A stretch of DNA of 33,727 nucleotides from contig WKFJ01000002.1 of the NCBI GenBank assembly GCA_014872785.1, positions 1 through 33,727 on the forward strand, given 5' to 3'. This stretch comes from Alteromonadaceae bacterium (GTDB lineage Bacteria > Pseudomonadota > Gammaproteobacteria > Enterobacterales > Alteromonadaceae). This document shows, piece by piece, positions 27,365-33,727 of this stretch. A program made the translations under genes and the position numbers. A model generated the notes under the pieces. The model made no database searches. It saw only the letters and a list, made by a program, of their open reading frames with translations, and was not told the DNA's origin. Within the stretch, counting starts at the first letter, position 1. Every line of letters starts with the position of its first letter.

Positions 27365-27869
27365 GGCTTACCTCACCTGAATTAGACTCTACTAACCGCC
27401 TTGTTTTGCGATTCGGTGGGAACGCCGCTTTAAGAAAATACTTACTTTGATTAATCAATAACTCTTTATCTACAGCAGCTTCAGGCTGGTAGTACTGATT
27501 GCCAATTGTTTCAAGCAGCTCTTGTACTTGAGAGACCTTAGCGGGTTTTACAAGCGCTTGTAAAAATGTCTGCCACTGTTTGCCATACAATTTTGCAACT
27601 GTTTCCGGGGCAAAATAGGCAAGCGAAACTTGCTTCATTTTCATATTTAGCTGTTGCAACCAATCTTCTTTGTCTGTGTTTATCTGCGCTATCGCAATTA
27701 AACCCAATTTCATGGCTTTTCTTTGTCTAGACCTATGTAAGAGCCACACAACTGTGGCTACCATTACAAAAATAGCGACAGCGGCAAGCAACCACCAACC
27801 ATAGGCCGGTGGCCATTGGCTAACTTCCTGGGGAAGCTGTATATCTTTTAATTGAGCTAACGGATCCAT
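27357..27869 (-). CDS. DUF4381 membrane protein of the MoxR/VWA cluster
   Basis: The 170-residue protein has a proline-rich amphipathic start (IQLPQEVSQWPPAYGWW), one transmembrane helix at about 26-45 followed by basic residues, and a soluble cytoplasmic domain of about 120 residues. This matches DUF4381, a small protein regularly encoded between DUF58 and BatA genes. It has no recognisable catalytic motif. Its role is probably to bridge the AAA+/DUF58 part and the membrane VWA proteins, which is an inference from its position. It starts 1 bp after the DUF58 stop and overlaps batA by 8 bp. Confidence 0.85.
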   Translation of the reverse strand: MDPLAQLKDIQLPQEVSQWPPAYGWWLLAAVAIFVMVATVVWLLHRSRQRKAMKLGLIAIAQINTDKEDWLQQLNMKMKQVSLAYFAPETVAKLYGKQWQTFLQALVKPAKVSQVQELLETIGNQYYQPEAAVDKELLINQSKYFLKAAFPPNRKTRRLVESNSGEVSHD

Positions 27870-27870
27870 G

Positions 27871-28815
27871 TTACCGCACCATAGGGTTTAATTGAGCCTC
27901 TAGAGGGCTTGCTGCGCTGACATCTATTACTTGTACCAAAGACTGTTGTAGCCTTCGTTTTACTTCATCAAATTCTTTTTGATGAGCTTTTTCATAGGCT
28001 TGGGCTTGGTTTTTTGCGCCTAAAGTGAAGCTTTGCTTATTAACACCGTCAGTAATGCTAACAATTTGCGGCGTTTTGACGTCGGGCAATTGGTGTTCAA
28101 ATATATCTGAAATTCGATAAGCCAATACCTCACAGTGTCTTGCGACACGATTTATATGCTGTTGCGCTTTCTCTGAAAAAGCCAAGAAGTCGCTAATCAT
28201 GATTACAATACTGCCGGGACGCGCTAATCTGCGAATTCTGGCACAGGCTTCTGTCAGACTATCTTGGTCATTATTTGTCGTTGCATGGGGGTGGTGCATT
28301 TGTTTCAACCCGTTGAGCAGCGACAGCACGGCTTTTTGCCGCGTCATAGGTTTAAACTCTCGGTGCTCGTTTTCGTTAAACACCAGGCCGCCGATTCGGT
28401 CACCGCGTTTTGCTGCACACCAAGCTACCAAAGACGCTAAGTGAGCAGCCTGAACAGATTTGAATAAAAGTTGAGTGCCGAAGTGCATCGAATTAGACAG
28501 ATCCACCACTAGAAACACTGGGCGTTCTTTTTCTTCTCGGAACAATTTCGTATGTGTTTTGCCCGTTCTTGCAGTCACACGCCAGTCAATAGCACGTATA
28601 TCGTCGCCAGGTTGATAGTGCCTGGCTTCGTCAAATTCCATGCCCCTACCTTTCATTTTTGTCAGGTAGCTGCCAGCAAGTTTGGCTTGTACGGTTCTTC
28701 TTGGCTCTAAGCTAATAAGCGAGGTTTTGCTTTGGTAATAAAGCAGCTCTTTCATACCTAGCTCAATACCATTAGCGTGGTGCTTATCTAGCCATTGGCT
28801 AACATCCAAAGTCAC
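27871..28815 (-). CDS. DUF58 domain protein of the MoxR/VWA cluster
   Basis: The 314-residue protein carries the DUF58 signature around residues 57-92 (GRGMEFDEARHYQPGDDIRAIDW) and a VWA-like core with the MIDAS-like DLSNS at Asp105-Ser109. No transmembrane helix is present, so it is cytoplasmic. DUF58 proteins accompany MoxR ATPases almost universally and probably act as their adaptor. The start is GTG at 28815 with a good ribosome binding site (ggagag). It lies 14 bp after the moxR stop. Confidence 0.9.
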   Translation of the reverse strand: MTLDVSQWLDKHHANGIELGMKELLYYQSKTSLISLEPRRTVQAKLAGSYLTKMKGRGMEFDEARHYQPGDDIRAIDWRVTARTGKTHTKLFREEKERPVFLVVDLSNSMHFGTQLLFKSVQAAHLASLVAWCAAKRGDRIGGLVFNENEHREFKPMTRQKAVLSLLNGLKQMHHPHATTNNDQDSLTEACARIRRLARPGSIVIMISDFLAFSEKAQQHINRVARHCEVLAYRISDIFEHQLPDVKTPQIVSITDGVNKQSFTLGAKNQAQAYEKAHQKEFDEVKRRLQQSLVQVIDVSAASPLEAQLNPMVR

Positions 28816-28829
28816 GTGACGCTCTCCGA

Positions 28830-29786
28830 TTAGGGTACGGGCACTAACTCAAGAATGCGAGCAAGCACATTGTCTGCATCGATACCGTCTGCCTCTGCTT
28901 CATAGGAAAGTAAAATCCTATGGCGCATAACGTTGTGGAACACTGCATGGATGTCATCAGGACCAACAAAATCCCGTCCTGCTAACCACGCGTGGGCACG
29001 TGCACATTTATCAAGAGAAATCGTAGCACGTGGACTGGCACCAAACTCTAACCAAGTCGCCAATTGTGGATCGTATTTGCCTGGTTGTCGGGTAGCGACA
29101 ATTAATTCAACTAGATAGCGCTCTAATGAATCAGCAAGATGCAAGCCCAGAACCGACTTTCTGGCGCTGAAAATATCTTGTTGGCTAATAGGTGAGGGCG
29201 TTGCCACGCTGTTTGCCATGGCTTCATCGCGGGTTAAGCGCAAAATTTCAAGTTCTGTTTCTGCGCCAGGATAATCAACACTTAAATGCATTAAAAAGCG
29301 GTCTAACTGGGCTTCTGGAAGTGGATAAGTACCTTCTTGCTCAATGGGGTTTTGTGTCGCCATTACCAAAAATAATTCTGACAATTCGTAAGTTTTATTA
29401 CCTACCGTAATTTGCTGCTCAGCCATAGCTTCTAATAAAGCAGACTGTACTTTGGCTGGAGCACGATTAATTTCATCAGCCAAAACAAGGTTGTGAAACA
29501 GTGGGCCGCTTTGGAACACAAACTCGCCAGTTTCTGGGCGATAAATATCGGTACCAGTTAAATCTGCAGGTAGTAGATCGGGTGTAAACTGTACACGGTG
29601 AAAGTCACCTTCAATGCCTTTGGCCAAAGCATTCACGGCTCGGGTTTTAGCAAGTCCCGGTGGTCCCTCTACCAGCAGATGTCCGTCTGCCAATAGGGCG
29701 ATAAGAATGTTCTGGGTAAATTCCGGTTGTCCGATAACTTGGCTATCGAGATATTCTTTTAGTTGTGCAAATTTTTCAGCAGCCAT
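28830..29786 (-). CDS. moxR: MoxR-family AAA+ ATPase
   Basis: The 318-residue ATPase has Walker A EGPPGLAKT at about residues 40-48, Walker B LVLADEINRAP at about 100-110, the sensor-1 stretch VMATQNPIEQEGTYPLPEAQLDRF at 141-164, and the C-terminal lid. MoxR ATPases act as chaperones that remodel or activate VWA-containing partners. The start is taken at ATG 29786, preceded by an aagaag ribosome binding site and giving the usual MoxR length. An upstream in-frame ATG at 29909 would add 41 residues of non-conserved sequence across the intergenic inverted repeat, so I reject it. It heads the six-gene cluster and diverges from fadI. Confidence 0.94.
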   Translation of the reverse strand: MAAEKFAQLKEYLDSQVIGQPEFTQNILIALLADGHLLVEGPPGLAKTRAVNALAKGIEGDFHRVQFTPDLLPADLTGTDIYRPETGEFVFQSGPLFHNLVLADEINRAPAKVQSALLEAMAEQQITVGNKTYELSELFLVMATQNPIEQEGTYPLPEAQLDRFLMHLSVDYPGAETELEILRLTRDEAMANSVATPSPISQQDIFSARKSVLGLHLADSLERYLVELIVATRQPGKYDPQLATWLEFGASPRATISLDKCARAHAWLAGRDFVGPDDIHAVFHNVMRHRILLSYEAEADGIDADNVLARILELVPVP

Positions 29787-29817
29787 AGTACTTCTTATTC
29801 GTTTGTTCTGAGGTAAT

Positions 29818-29843
29818 AACTGTCTCTTTATTTCGAGGCAGTT
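29818..29843 (-). promoter_or_regulatory. Inverted repeat in the moxR leader
   Basis: The arms aactgtctc and gaggcagtt (8 of 9 bases complementary) are separated by 8 bases and lie about 32 bases upstream of the moxR ATG. They could be an operator or an mRNA hairpin. No T run follows on the minus strand, so it is not a typical terminator. Confidence 0.5.
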
Positions 29844-30037
29844 GTTCAAATTTAAACTATTCTGTTGATAACTCTGGGTAATATTTAGTGAAACGCATTG
29901 ATAAGTCACCCAGTAAAATAAGTATCAATAACAGACCCTTGCGTCTAGATGGGGTTCCCTTGAGGAAAAACAATGTTACAAAGCAAATTGATTTTTGCAA
30001 TTTGATTAGAGGGTTTGCGCATTGACCACTCAAACGT

Positions 30038-30056
30038 ATGTTAAAAAAATTAACAT
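30038..30056. promoter_or_regulatory. AT-rich palindrome upstream of the fadI promoter
   Basis: A perfect inverted repeat, atgttaa and ttaacat around five A bases, lies about 25 bp upstream of the candidate -35 box of fadI. Its size suits a dimeric repressor or activator site. No known consensus could be matched with confidence. Confidence 0.45.
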
Positions 30057-30080
30057 TTGGCGCAAAAAAGCAACATTAGA

Positions 30081-30108
30081 TTGTATTTTCTAATAATATC
30101 ATTACAAT
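30081..30108 (+). promoter_or_regulatory. Candidate fadIJ promoter
   Basis: A -35 box TTGTAT (30081-30086) and a -10 box TACAAT (30103-30108) are 16 bp apart, predicting a transcription start near 30115, about 35 bases before the fadI ATG. The FadR-like operator immediately downstream supports this placement. Confidence 0.5.
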
Positions 30109-30119
30109 CCGTGCACCAT

Positions 30120-30136
30120 AACAGGTCAGACCACTT
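30120..30136. promoter_or_regulatory. FadR-like operator in front of fadI
   Basis: The 17-mer aacaggtcagaccactt has a perfect inner palindrome GGTC-A-GACC, the core of the gammaproteobacterial FadR consensus (TGGTCnGACCA). It lies just after the predicted transcription start and before the ribosome binding site (cgagg). Repression there, relieved by long-chain acyl-CoA, is the expected behaviour for a fad operon. The fadR gene itself is not in the window. Confidence 0.65.
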
Positions 30137-30149
30137 ACGAGGTTAACGT

Positions 30150-31460
30150 ATGTCCAAACAACAAAATGTCACTACTAGAGACGGCGACCGTATCGCCATT
30201 GTGGCTGGATTGAGAACGCCATTCGCCAAAATGGCTACTTATTTTCACGGTGTCCCCGCGCTCGATATGGGCAAAATGGTGGTAAACGAATTATTAGTGA
30301 AACACGATATCAAGCCTGAGTGGGTAGACCAGCTGGTTTACGGGCAAGTTGTACAGATGCCTGAAGCGCCTAACATTGCGCGCGAAATCGTACTAGGTAC
30401 GGGCATGCAAGTTCACACCGACGCTTACAGCGTATCAAGAGCTTGTGCTACAAGCTTCCAAGCTGCGGTGAACGTTGCCGAGTCTATGATGGCTGGAACT
30501 GTAGAAGTTGGAGTTGCCGGTGGTGCTGACTCAACATCAGTATCGCCAATTGGTGTGTCTAAAAAGTTGGCAAGAGCGTTAGTTGATTTACAGAAAACCA
30601 AAACGCTGGGACAAAAATGGGCGATTTTGAAAAAACTTGGGTTGAAAGACTTAATGCCTGTACCGCCTGCTGTTGCTGAATATTCAACGGGGCTGTCAAT
30701 GGGACAAACGGCTGAGCAAATGGCCAAAACCCATAATATCAGTCGTGAGGCACAAGATGAATTAGCACACCGTTCACACACCAACGCTGCAAATAGTTGG
30801 AACGAAGGCAAGTTGATCCAAGAAGTAATGACGGCCTATGCTGAGCCGTTTAAAGGTGCGCTTGATAAAGACAATAACATTCGTTTCGACTCCAAATTGG
30901 AAGGTTATGCGAAGTTACGTCCTGTGTTTGACAGAAAGCACGGTTCAGTAACGGCAGCCAATGCGACACCGCTAACAGACGGTGCTTCCGCGGTCCTGAT
31001 GATGACCGAAAGCAAGGCTAAAGCTTTGGGTTATACACCACTAGGCTATATCAAAAGTTATGCCTTCTCTGCTATTGACGTGTGGGAAGACATGTTGATG
31101 GGGCCTTCCTATGCAACGCCTATTGCGCTTGACCGTGCTGGTATGACCCTTAACGATTTAACGCTTATTGAAATGCACGAAGCGTTCGCCGCGCAAACGT
31201 TGGCTAACGTTAAAATGTTTGCAAGTGATAAGTTTGCCCAAGAAAAATTAAACCGCAGTAAAGCAACCGGTGAAATTGATATGGATAAGTTTAACGTAAT
31301 GGGTAGCTCAATCGCTTACGGGCATCCATTTGCGGCGACTGGCACGCGTATGATCACGCAGATGCTTAACGAATTAAATCGACGCGGTGGTGGTACTGGT
31401 TTATTAACTGCTTGTGCCGCAGGTGGTCTTGGTGCCGCTATGGTCGTAGAAACTGAATAA
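30150..31460 (+). CDS. fadI: 3-ketoacyl-CoA thiolase FadI
   Basis: FadI cleaves 3-ketoacyl-CoA with CoA into acetyl-CoA and a shortened acyl-CoA, the last step of the beta-oxidation cycle, in complex with FadJ. The 436-residue protein has exactly the E. coli FadI length. The N-terminus ([16 protein letters not shown]) matches that protein. The thiolase catalytic residues are present: Cys99 in SRACATSF, His392 in [10 protein letters not shown] and Cys422 in [10 protein letters not shown]. The ATG has a cgagg ribosome binding site 8 bases away. fadJ follows 30 bp later, so the two form one operon, controlled in all likelihood by the FadR-like site upstream. Confidence 0.97.
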   Translation: MSKQQNVTTRDGDRIAIVAGLRTPFAKMATYFHGVPALDMGKMVVNELLVKHDIKPEWVDQLVYGQVVQMPEAPNIAREIVLGTGMQVHTDAYSVSRACATSFQAAVNVAESMMAGTVEVGVAGGADSTSVSPIGVSKKLARALVDLQKTKTLGQKWAILKKLGLKDLMPVPPAVAEYSTGLSMGQTAEQMAKTHNISREAQDELAHRSHTNAANSWNEGKLIQEVMTAYAEPFKGALDKDNNIRFDSKLEGYAKLRPVFDRKHGSVTAANATPLTDGASAVLMMTESKAKALGYTPLGYIKSYAFSAIDVWEDMLMGPSYATPIALDRAGMTLNDLTLIEMHEAFAAQTLANVKMFASDKFAQEKLNRSKATGEIDMDKFNVMGSSIAYGHPFAATGTRMITQMLNELNRRGGGTGLLTACAAGGLGAAMVVETE

Positions 31461-31490
31461 GCTCGTCTGACAATCTAAAGGTAATTATTT

Positions 31491-33620
31491 ATGAACGATT
31501 TAGTGAAAAGTGCATTTACCCTGGAAAAACAGGACGACGGTATTGCCATTTTAACGATGGATGTTGTCGGTGAGACAATGAATACTCTAAAGGCAGAATT
31601 TGGCGAGCAAATCACCAGTATTTTAGATGAAATTGAGGCTGACTCGAGTATTAAAGGCGTCGTGTTGGTCAGTGGCAAAGAGAGCTCTTTTGTTGCAGGT
31701 GCCGACATTACTATGCTGGCGGCCTGTAAAACGGCAGAAGAAGCAGAACAACTCTCTAAAGGCGGTCAAGAAATGTTTGATCGCATGGAAAACTTCAAAA
31801 TTCCATTTGTCGCAGCTATTCATGGACCGGCTTTAGGTGGCGGCTTGGAACTGGCGCTAGCCTGTCACTATCGCATTTGTTCCGATGATGCCAAAACGGT
31901 TATGGGTTTACCTGAAGTACAATTAGGGCTACTACCCGGTAGTGGTGGTACGCAGCGTTTACCTGCGTTAATTGGTATCCAACAAGCGATGAAGATGATG
32001 CTGACAGGCTCGCAAGTTAGAGCCAAGCAAGCTAAAAAATATGGCATTGTTGATGACGCTGTGCCAAAGAGCATCTTATTGAAAGTTGCCAAGCAATATG
32101 CGCTTAAAGGTATTCCAAAGCGCAACCCACCTAAACTTAAGGGGGCGAATAAATTCCTAGAAGGAACCTCAGTTGGCCGTCAGGTCTTGTTCAAACAAGC
32201 TAGAAAGCAAACAGTCAAGAAAACCCAAGGAAATTATCCGGCGCCAGAATACATTCTAGATGTACTCGAAGCGAGTGCAGGAAAAGCAACAAAACGCGGT
32301 TATGAACTAGAAGCACGTTTCTTCGGCAAACTGGTGATGTCGCCTGAGTCAGAACAATTGCGCAATATCTTTTTCGCTACCACTGAAATGAAAAAAGAAA
32401 CGGGTGTTGAAGGTGTAGAGCCTGCACCAGTAGACAAAGTAGGTGTTCTAGGCGGGGGCTTAATGGGCGGAGGCATTGCTTTTGTTACCACCTCTAAAGC
32501 GAAAAAGCCGGCGCGTATCAAAGACGTTCGCCCCGAAGGTATTGCTAATGCTATGAAATATAGCTATGACATCTTAAACAAAAAGGTGAAACGCCGGTTT
32601 ATCAGAAAATCGGAAATGCAAAAGCAAATGGCTCTATTGACGGGTTCTTTGACTTATGAAGGGTTCAATGACGCAGACATCATTGTCGAGGCTGTATTTG
32701 AAGACCTAGGCTTGAAACAGCAAATGGTCAACGACGTAGAAAGCAACTGCAAAGAGTCTACTATTTTTGCGTCAAACACCTCGTCAATTCCTATTAAACA
32801 CATTGCTGAAAAGGCGGCTCGCCCAGAGCAAGTTATTGGCTTGCACTACTTCTCACCGGTGGACAAAATGCCCCTTGCTGAAGTTATTGCGCATGAGAAA
32901 ACCTCTGATGAGACCATTTCTACTACGGTAGAATTTGCTAAGAAACAGGGTAAAACCCCCATCGTTGTTAAAGACGGCGCAGGCTTTTACGTGAACCGTA
33001 TTTTGGCACCTTACATGAATGAAGCGGCTAATTTATTGTTGGCCGGCGAAGCAATCGATCATATAGATAAGGCGTTGGTTAAGTTTGGTTTCCCTGTAGG
33101 CCCTATGAAATTGTTAGACGAAGTCGGTATCGATGTTGGTTCCAAGATTTCACCGATTTTGGTTGCTGACTTAGGTGAAAGATTCCAAGCGCCCGATGCA
33201 TTCGACAAGCTTCTAAAAGACGATCGCAAAGGTAAGAAAAATAAACGCGGCTTGTATAAGTACTCGGGTAAAAAACCGGGCAAAGAAGTCGATGATAGCG
33301 TTTACAGCTTATTAGGAATAGATGCCGGTAAAAAGCTAAGTCACGAACAAATCGCCGAACGTTGTGTGTTATTAATGCTAAACGAAGCGGCATTGTGTTT
33401 GGACGAGGGAGTTATTCGCAATCCACGAGATGGGGATATCGGTACTATTTTTGGAATTGGTTTCCCTCCGTTCTTGGGTGGTCCATTCCGTTACATGGAC
33501 AGCTTGGGTATCAGTCATGTTGTTGCTCGATTAGAGCACTACCAAGGCCAGTTTGGCGATCGTTTTGCACCTGCGGACATCTTAAAAACTATGGCAAAAG
33601 AGCAGAAAAGCTTTTACTAA
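31491..33620 (+). CDS. fadJ: Fatty acid oxidation complex alpha subunit FadJ
   Basis: FadJ is a bifunctional enoyl-CoA hydratase and 3-hydroxyacyl-CoA dehydrogenase of beta-oxidation. The 709-residue protein (E. coli 714) has an N-terminal crotonase domain, with the oxyanion-hole segment [11 protein letters not shown] and catalytic Glu120 and Glu142. The NAD-binding motif [10 protein letters not shown] follows at about residues 319-328, then the dehydrogenase [10 protein letters not shown] with His452, and the C-terminal dehydrogenase repeats. Both active sites look intact. An aaagg ribosome binding site precedes the ATG. The operon ends at the terminator 40 bp downstream. Confidence 0.97.
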   Translation: MNDLVKSAFTLEKQDDGIAILTMDVVGETMNTLKAEFGEQITSILDEIEADSSIKGVVLVSGKESSFVAGADITMLAACKTAEEAEQLSKGGQEMFDRMENFKIPFVAAIHGPALGGGLELALACHYRICSDDAKTVMGLPEVQLGLLPGSGGTQRLPALIGIQQAMKMMLTGSQVRAKQAKKYGIVDDAVPKSILLKVAKQYALKGIPKRNPPKLKGANKFLEGTSVGRQVLFKQARKQTVKKTQGNYPAPEYILDVLEASAGKATKRGYELEARFFGKLVMSPESEQLRNIFFATTEMKKETGVEGVEPAPVDKVGVLGGGLMGGGIAFVTTSKAKKPARIKDVRPEGIANAMKYSYDILNKKVKRRFIRKSEMQKQMALLTGSLTYEGFNDADIIVEAVFEDLGLKQQMVNDVESNCKESTIFASNTSSIPIKHIAEKAARPEQVIGLHYFSPVDKMPLAEVIAHEKTSDETISTTVEFAKKQGKTPIVVKDGAGFYVNRILAPYMNEAANLLLAGEAIDHIDKALVKFGFPVGPMKLLDEVGIDVGSKISPILVADLGERFQAPDAFDKLLKDDRKGKKNKRGLYKYSGKKPGKEVDDSVYSLLGIDAGKKLSHEQIAERCVLLMLNEAALCLDEGVIRNPRDGDIGTIFGIGFPPFLGGPFRYMDSLGISHVVARLEHYQGQFGDRFAPADILKTMAKEQKSFY

Positions 33621-33660
33621 GATACTGTCTGTCCCGTCCTAAAATACGTTGACGGTTTTG

Positions 33661-33691
33661 AAGGCCAATGAATTTGTTCATTGGCCTTTTT
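33661..33691 (+). terminator. Rho-independent terminator of the fadIJ operon
   Basis: A perfect 12-bp stem (aaggccaatgaa / ttcattggcctt) with a four-base loop is followed by a run of T ending at 33691. It starts about 40 bases after the fadJ stop and closes the operon. Nothing further is recognisable in the last 36 bases of the window. Confidence 0.93.
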
Positions 33692-33727
33692 CATTATGCA
33701 CTTGGTTTGGTGTCTTCATTCCCAAAC

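Larger units (their letters stand above)
29787..30149. other. Divergent intergenic region between moxR and fadI
   Basis: This 363-bp AT-rich region should hold both the moxR and fadI promoters. I can place a fadI promoter with a FadR-like operator, an AT-rich palindrome upstream of it, and an inverted repeat in the moxR leader, all listed separately. A widely spaced pair attgata/tatcaat (7-bp arms, 19 bp apart) also lies near 29900-29935. I did not find a convincing sigma-70 promoter for moxR. Confidence 0.6.

Noticed and set aside
29865..29885. DnaA-box-like TTATCAACA on the minus strand upstream of moxR
   Set aside because: A single imperfect match with no cluster, no dnaA or dnaN genes and no AT-rich unwinding repeats; there is no replication origin here.
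29787..29909. A longer MoxR beginning at 29909
   Set aside because: The extra 41 residues are not typical of MoxR proteins, and the downstream ATG at 29786 has a better ribosome binding site and gives the family's length.
30425..30811. Minus-strand 128-codon frame within fadI
   Set aside because: It is antisense to the thiolase catalytic region and has no start signals.
1..33727. CRISPR arrays, insertion sequences, prophage, tRNA or rRNA genes
   Set aside because: I found no regularly spaced direct repeats, transposase or phage motifs, or tRNA-like cloverleaf sequences in the window.

Overview
The window reads as a chromosomal segment of a marine gammaproteobacterium of the Alteromonadales type (the Alteromonas/Glaciecola/Paraglaciecola neighbourhood is my best guess). 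The reasons are the moderately AT-rich base composition, E. coli-like proteins of near-identical length (FadI, FadJ, RecB/C/D, PutP, CysN/D, PpiB, LpxH), and the run moxR/bat genes - ECF sigma - DUF3379 - putP beside fadIJ, which I remember as typical of this order but cannot verify here. It is dense with genes. I see no insertion sequence, prophage, CRISPR array, tRNA or rRNA.

Layout. 1-203 is non-coding, structured leader sequence. 204-11235 (+) holds a zinc-ribbon SAM methyltransferase, recC, recB and recD with start/stop overlaps, then an exported DUF922 zinc-protease-like protein that overlaps the end of recD, and an unrecognised six-cysteine lipoprotein. 11258-12556 (-) holds ppiB followed by lpxH. 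12751-18215 (-) is a sulfate-assimilation operon in the order cysD-cysC-cysQ-cysN-SLC13 transporter, with genes overlapping by one base or separated by 3 bp. Its cysC carries a one-base frameshift. 18352-19581 (-) is an EAL-HDOD regulator and 19690-21189 (-) is the proline symporter putP. 21328-22636 (-) is an ECF-like sigma factor with a membrane anti-sigma candidate, closed by a strong terminator. 22808-29786 (-) is the six-gene moxR-DUF58-DUF4381-batA-batB/C-batD cluster. A 363-bp divergent intergenic region separates it from fadI-fadJ (30150-33620, +), which ends in a clear terminator.

How the genes work together. RecBCD repairs double-strand breaks and degrades foreign linear DNA. The cys operon activates sulfate (CysDN, CysC) and removes the by-product PAP (CysQ), probably with a dedicated anion importer. 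FadI and FadJ form a beta-oxidation complex, and a FadR-like operator sits just downstream of a candidate promoter. The MoxR/VWA cluster is an envelope-associated AAA+/von Willebrand system of largely unknown function.

No wholly new system stands out. The points most worth following are the frameshifted cysC, an exported zinc metalloprotease candidate coupled to recD (E. coli has an unrelated periplasmic zinc protease gene, ptrA, inside its recCBD locus), the unrecognised cysteine-rich lipoprotein, the sigma/anti-sigma pair beside the bat operon, and the inverted repeats in the promoter regions.
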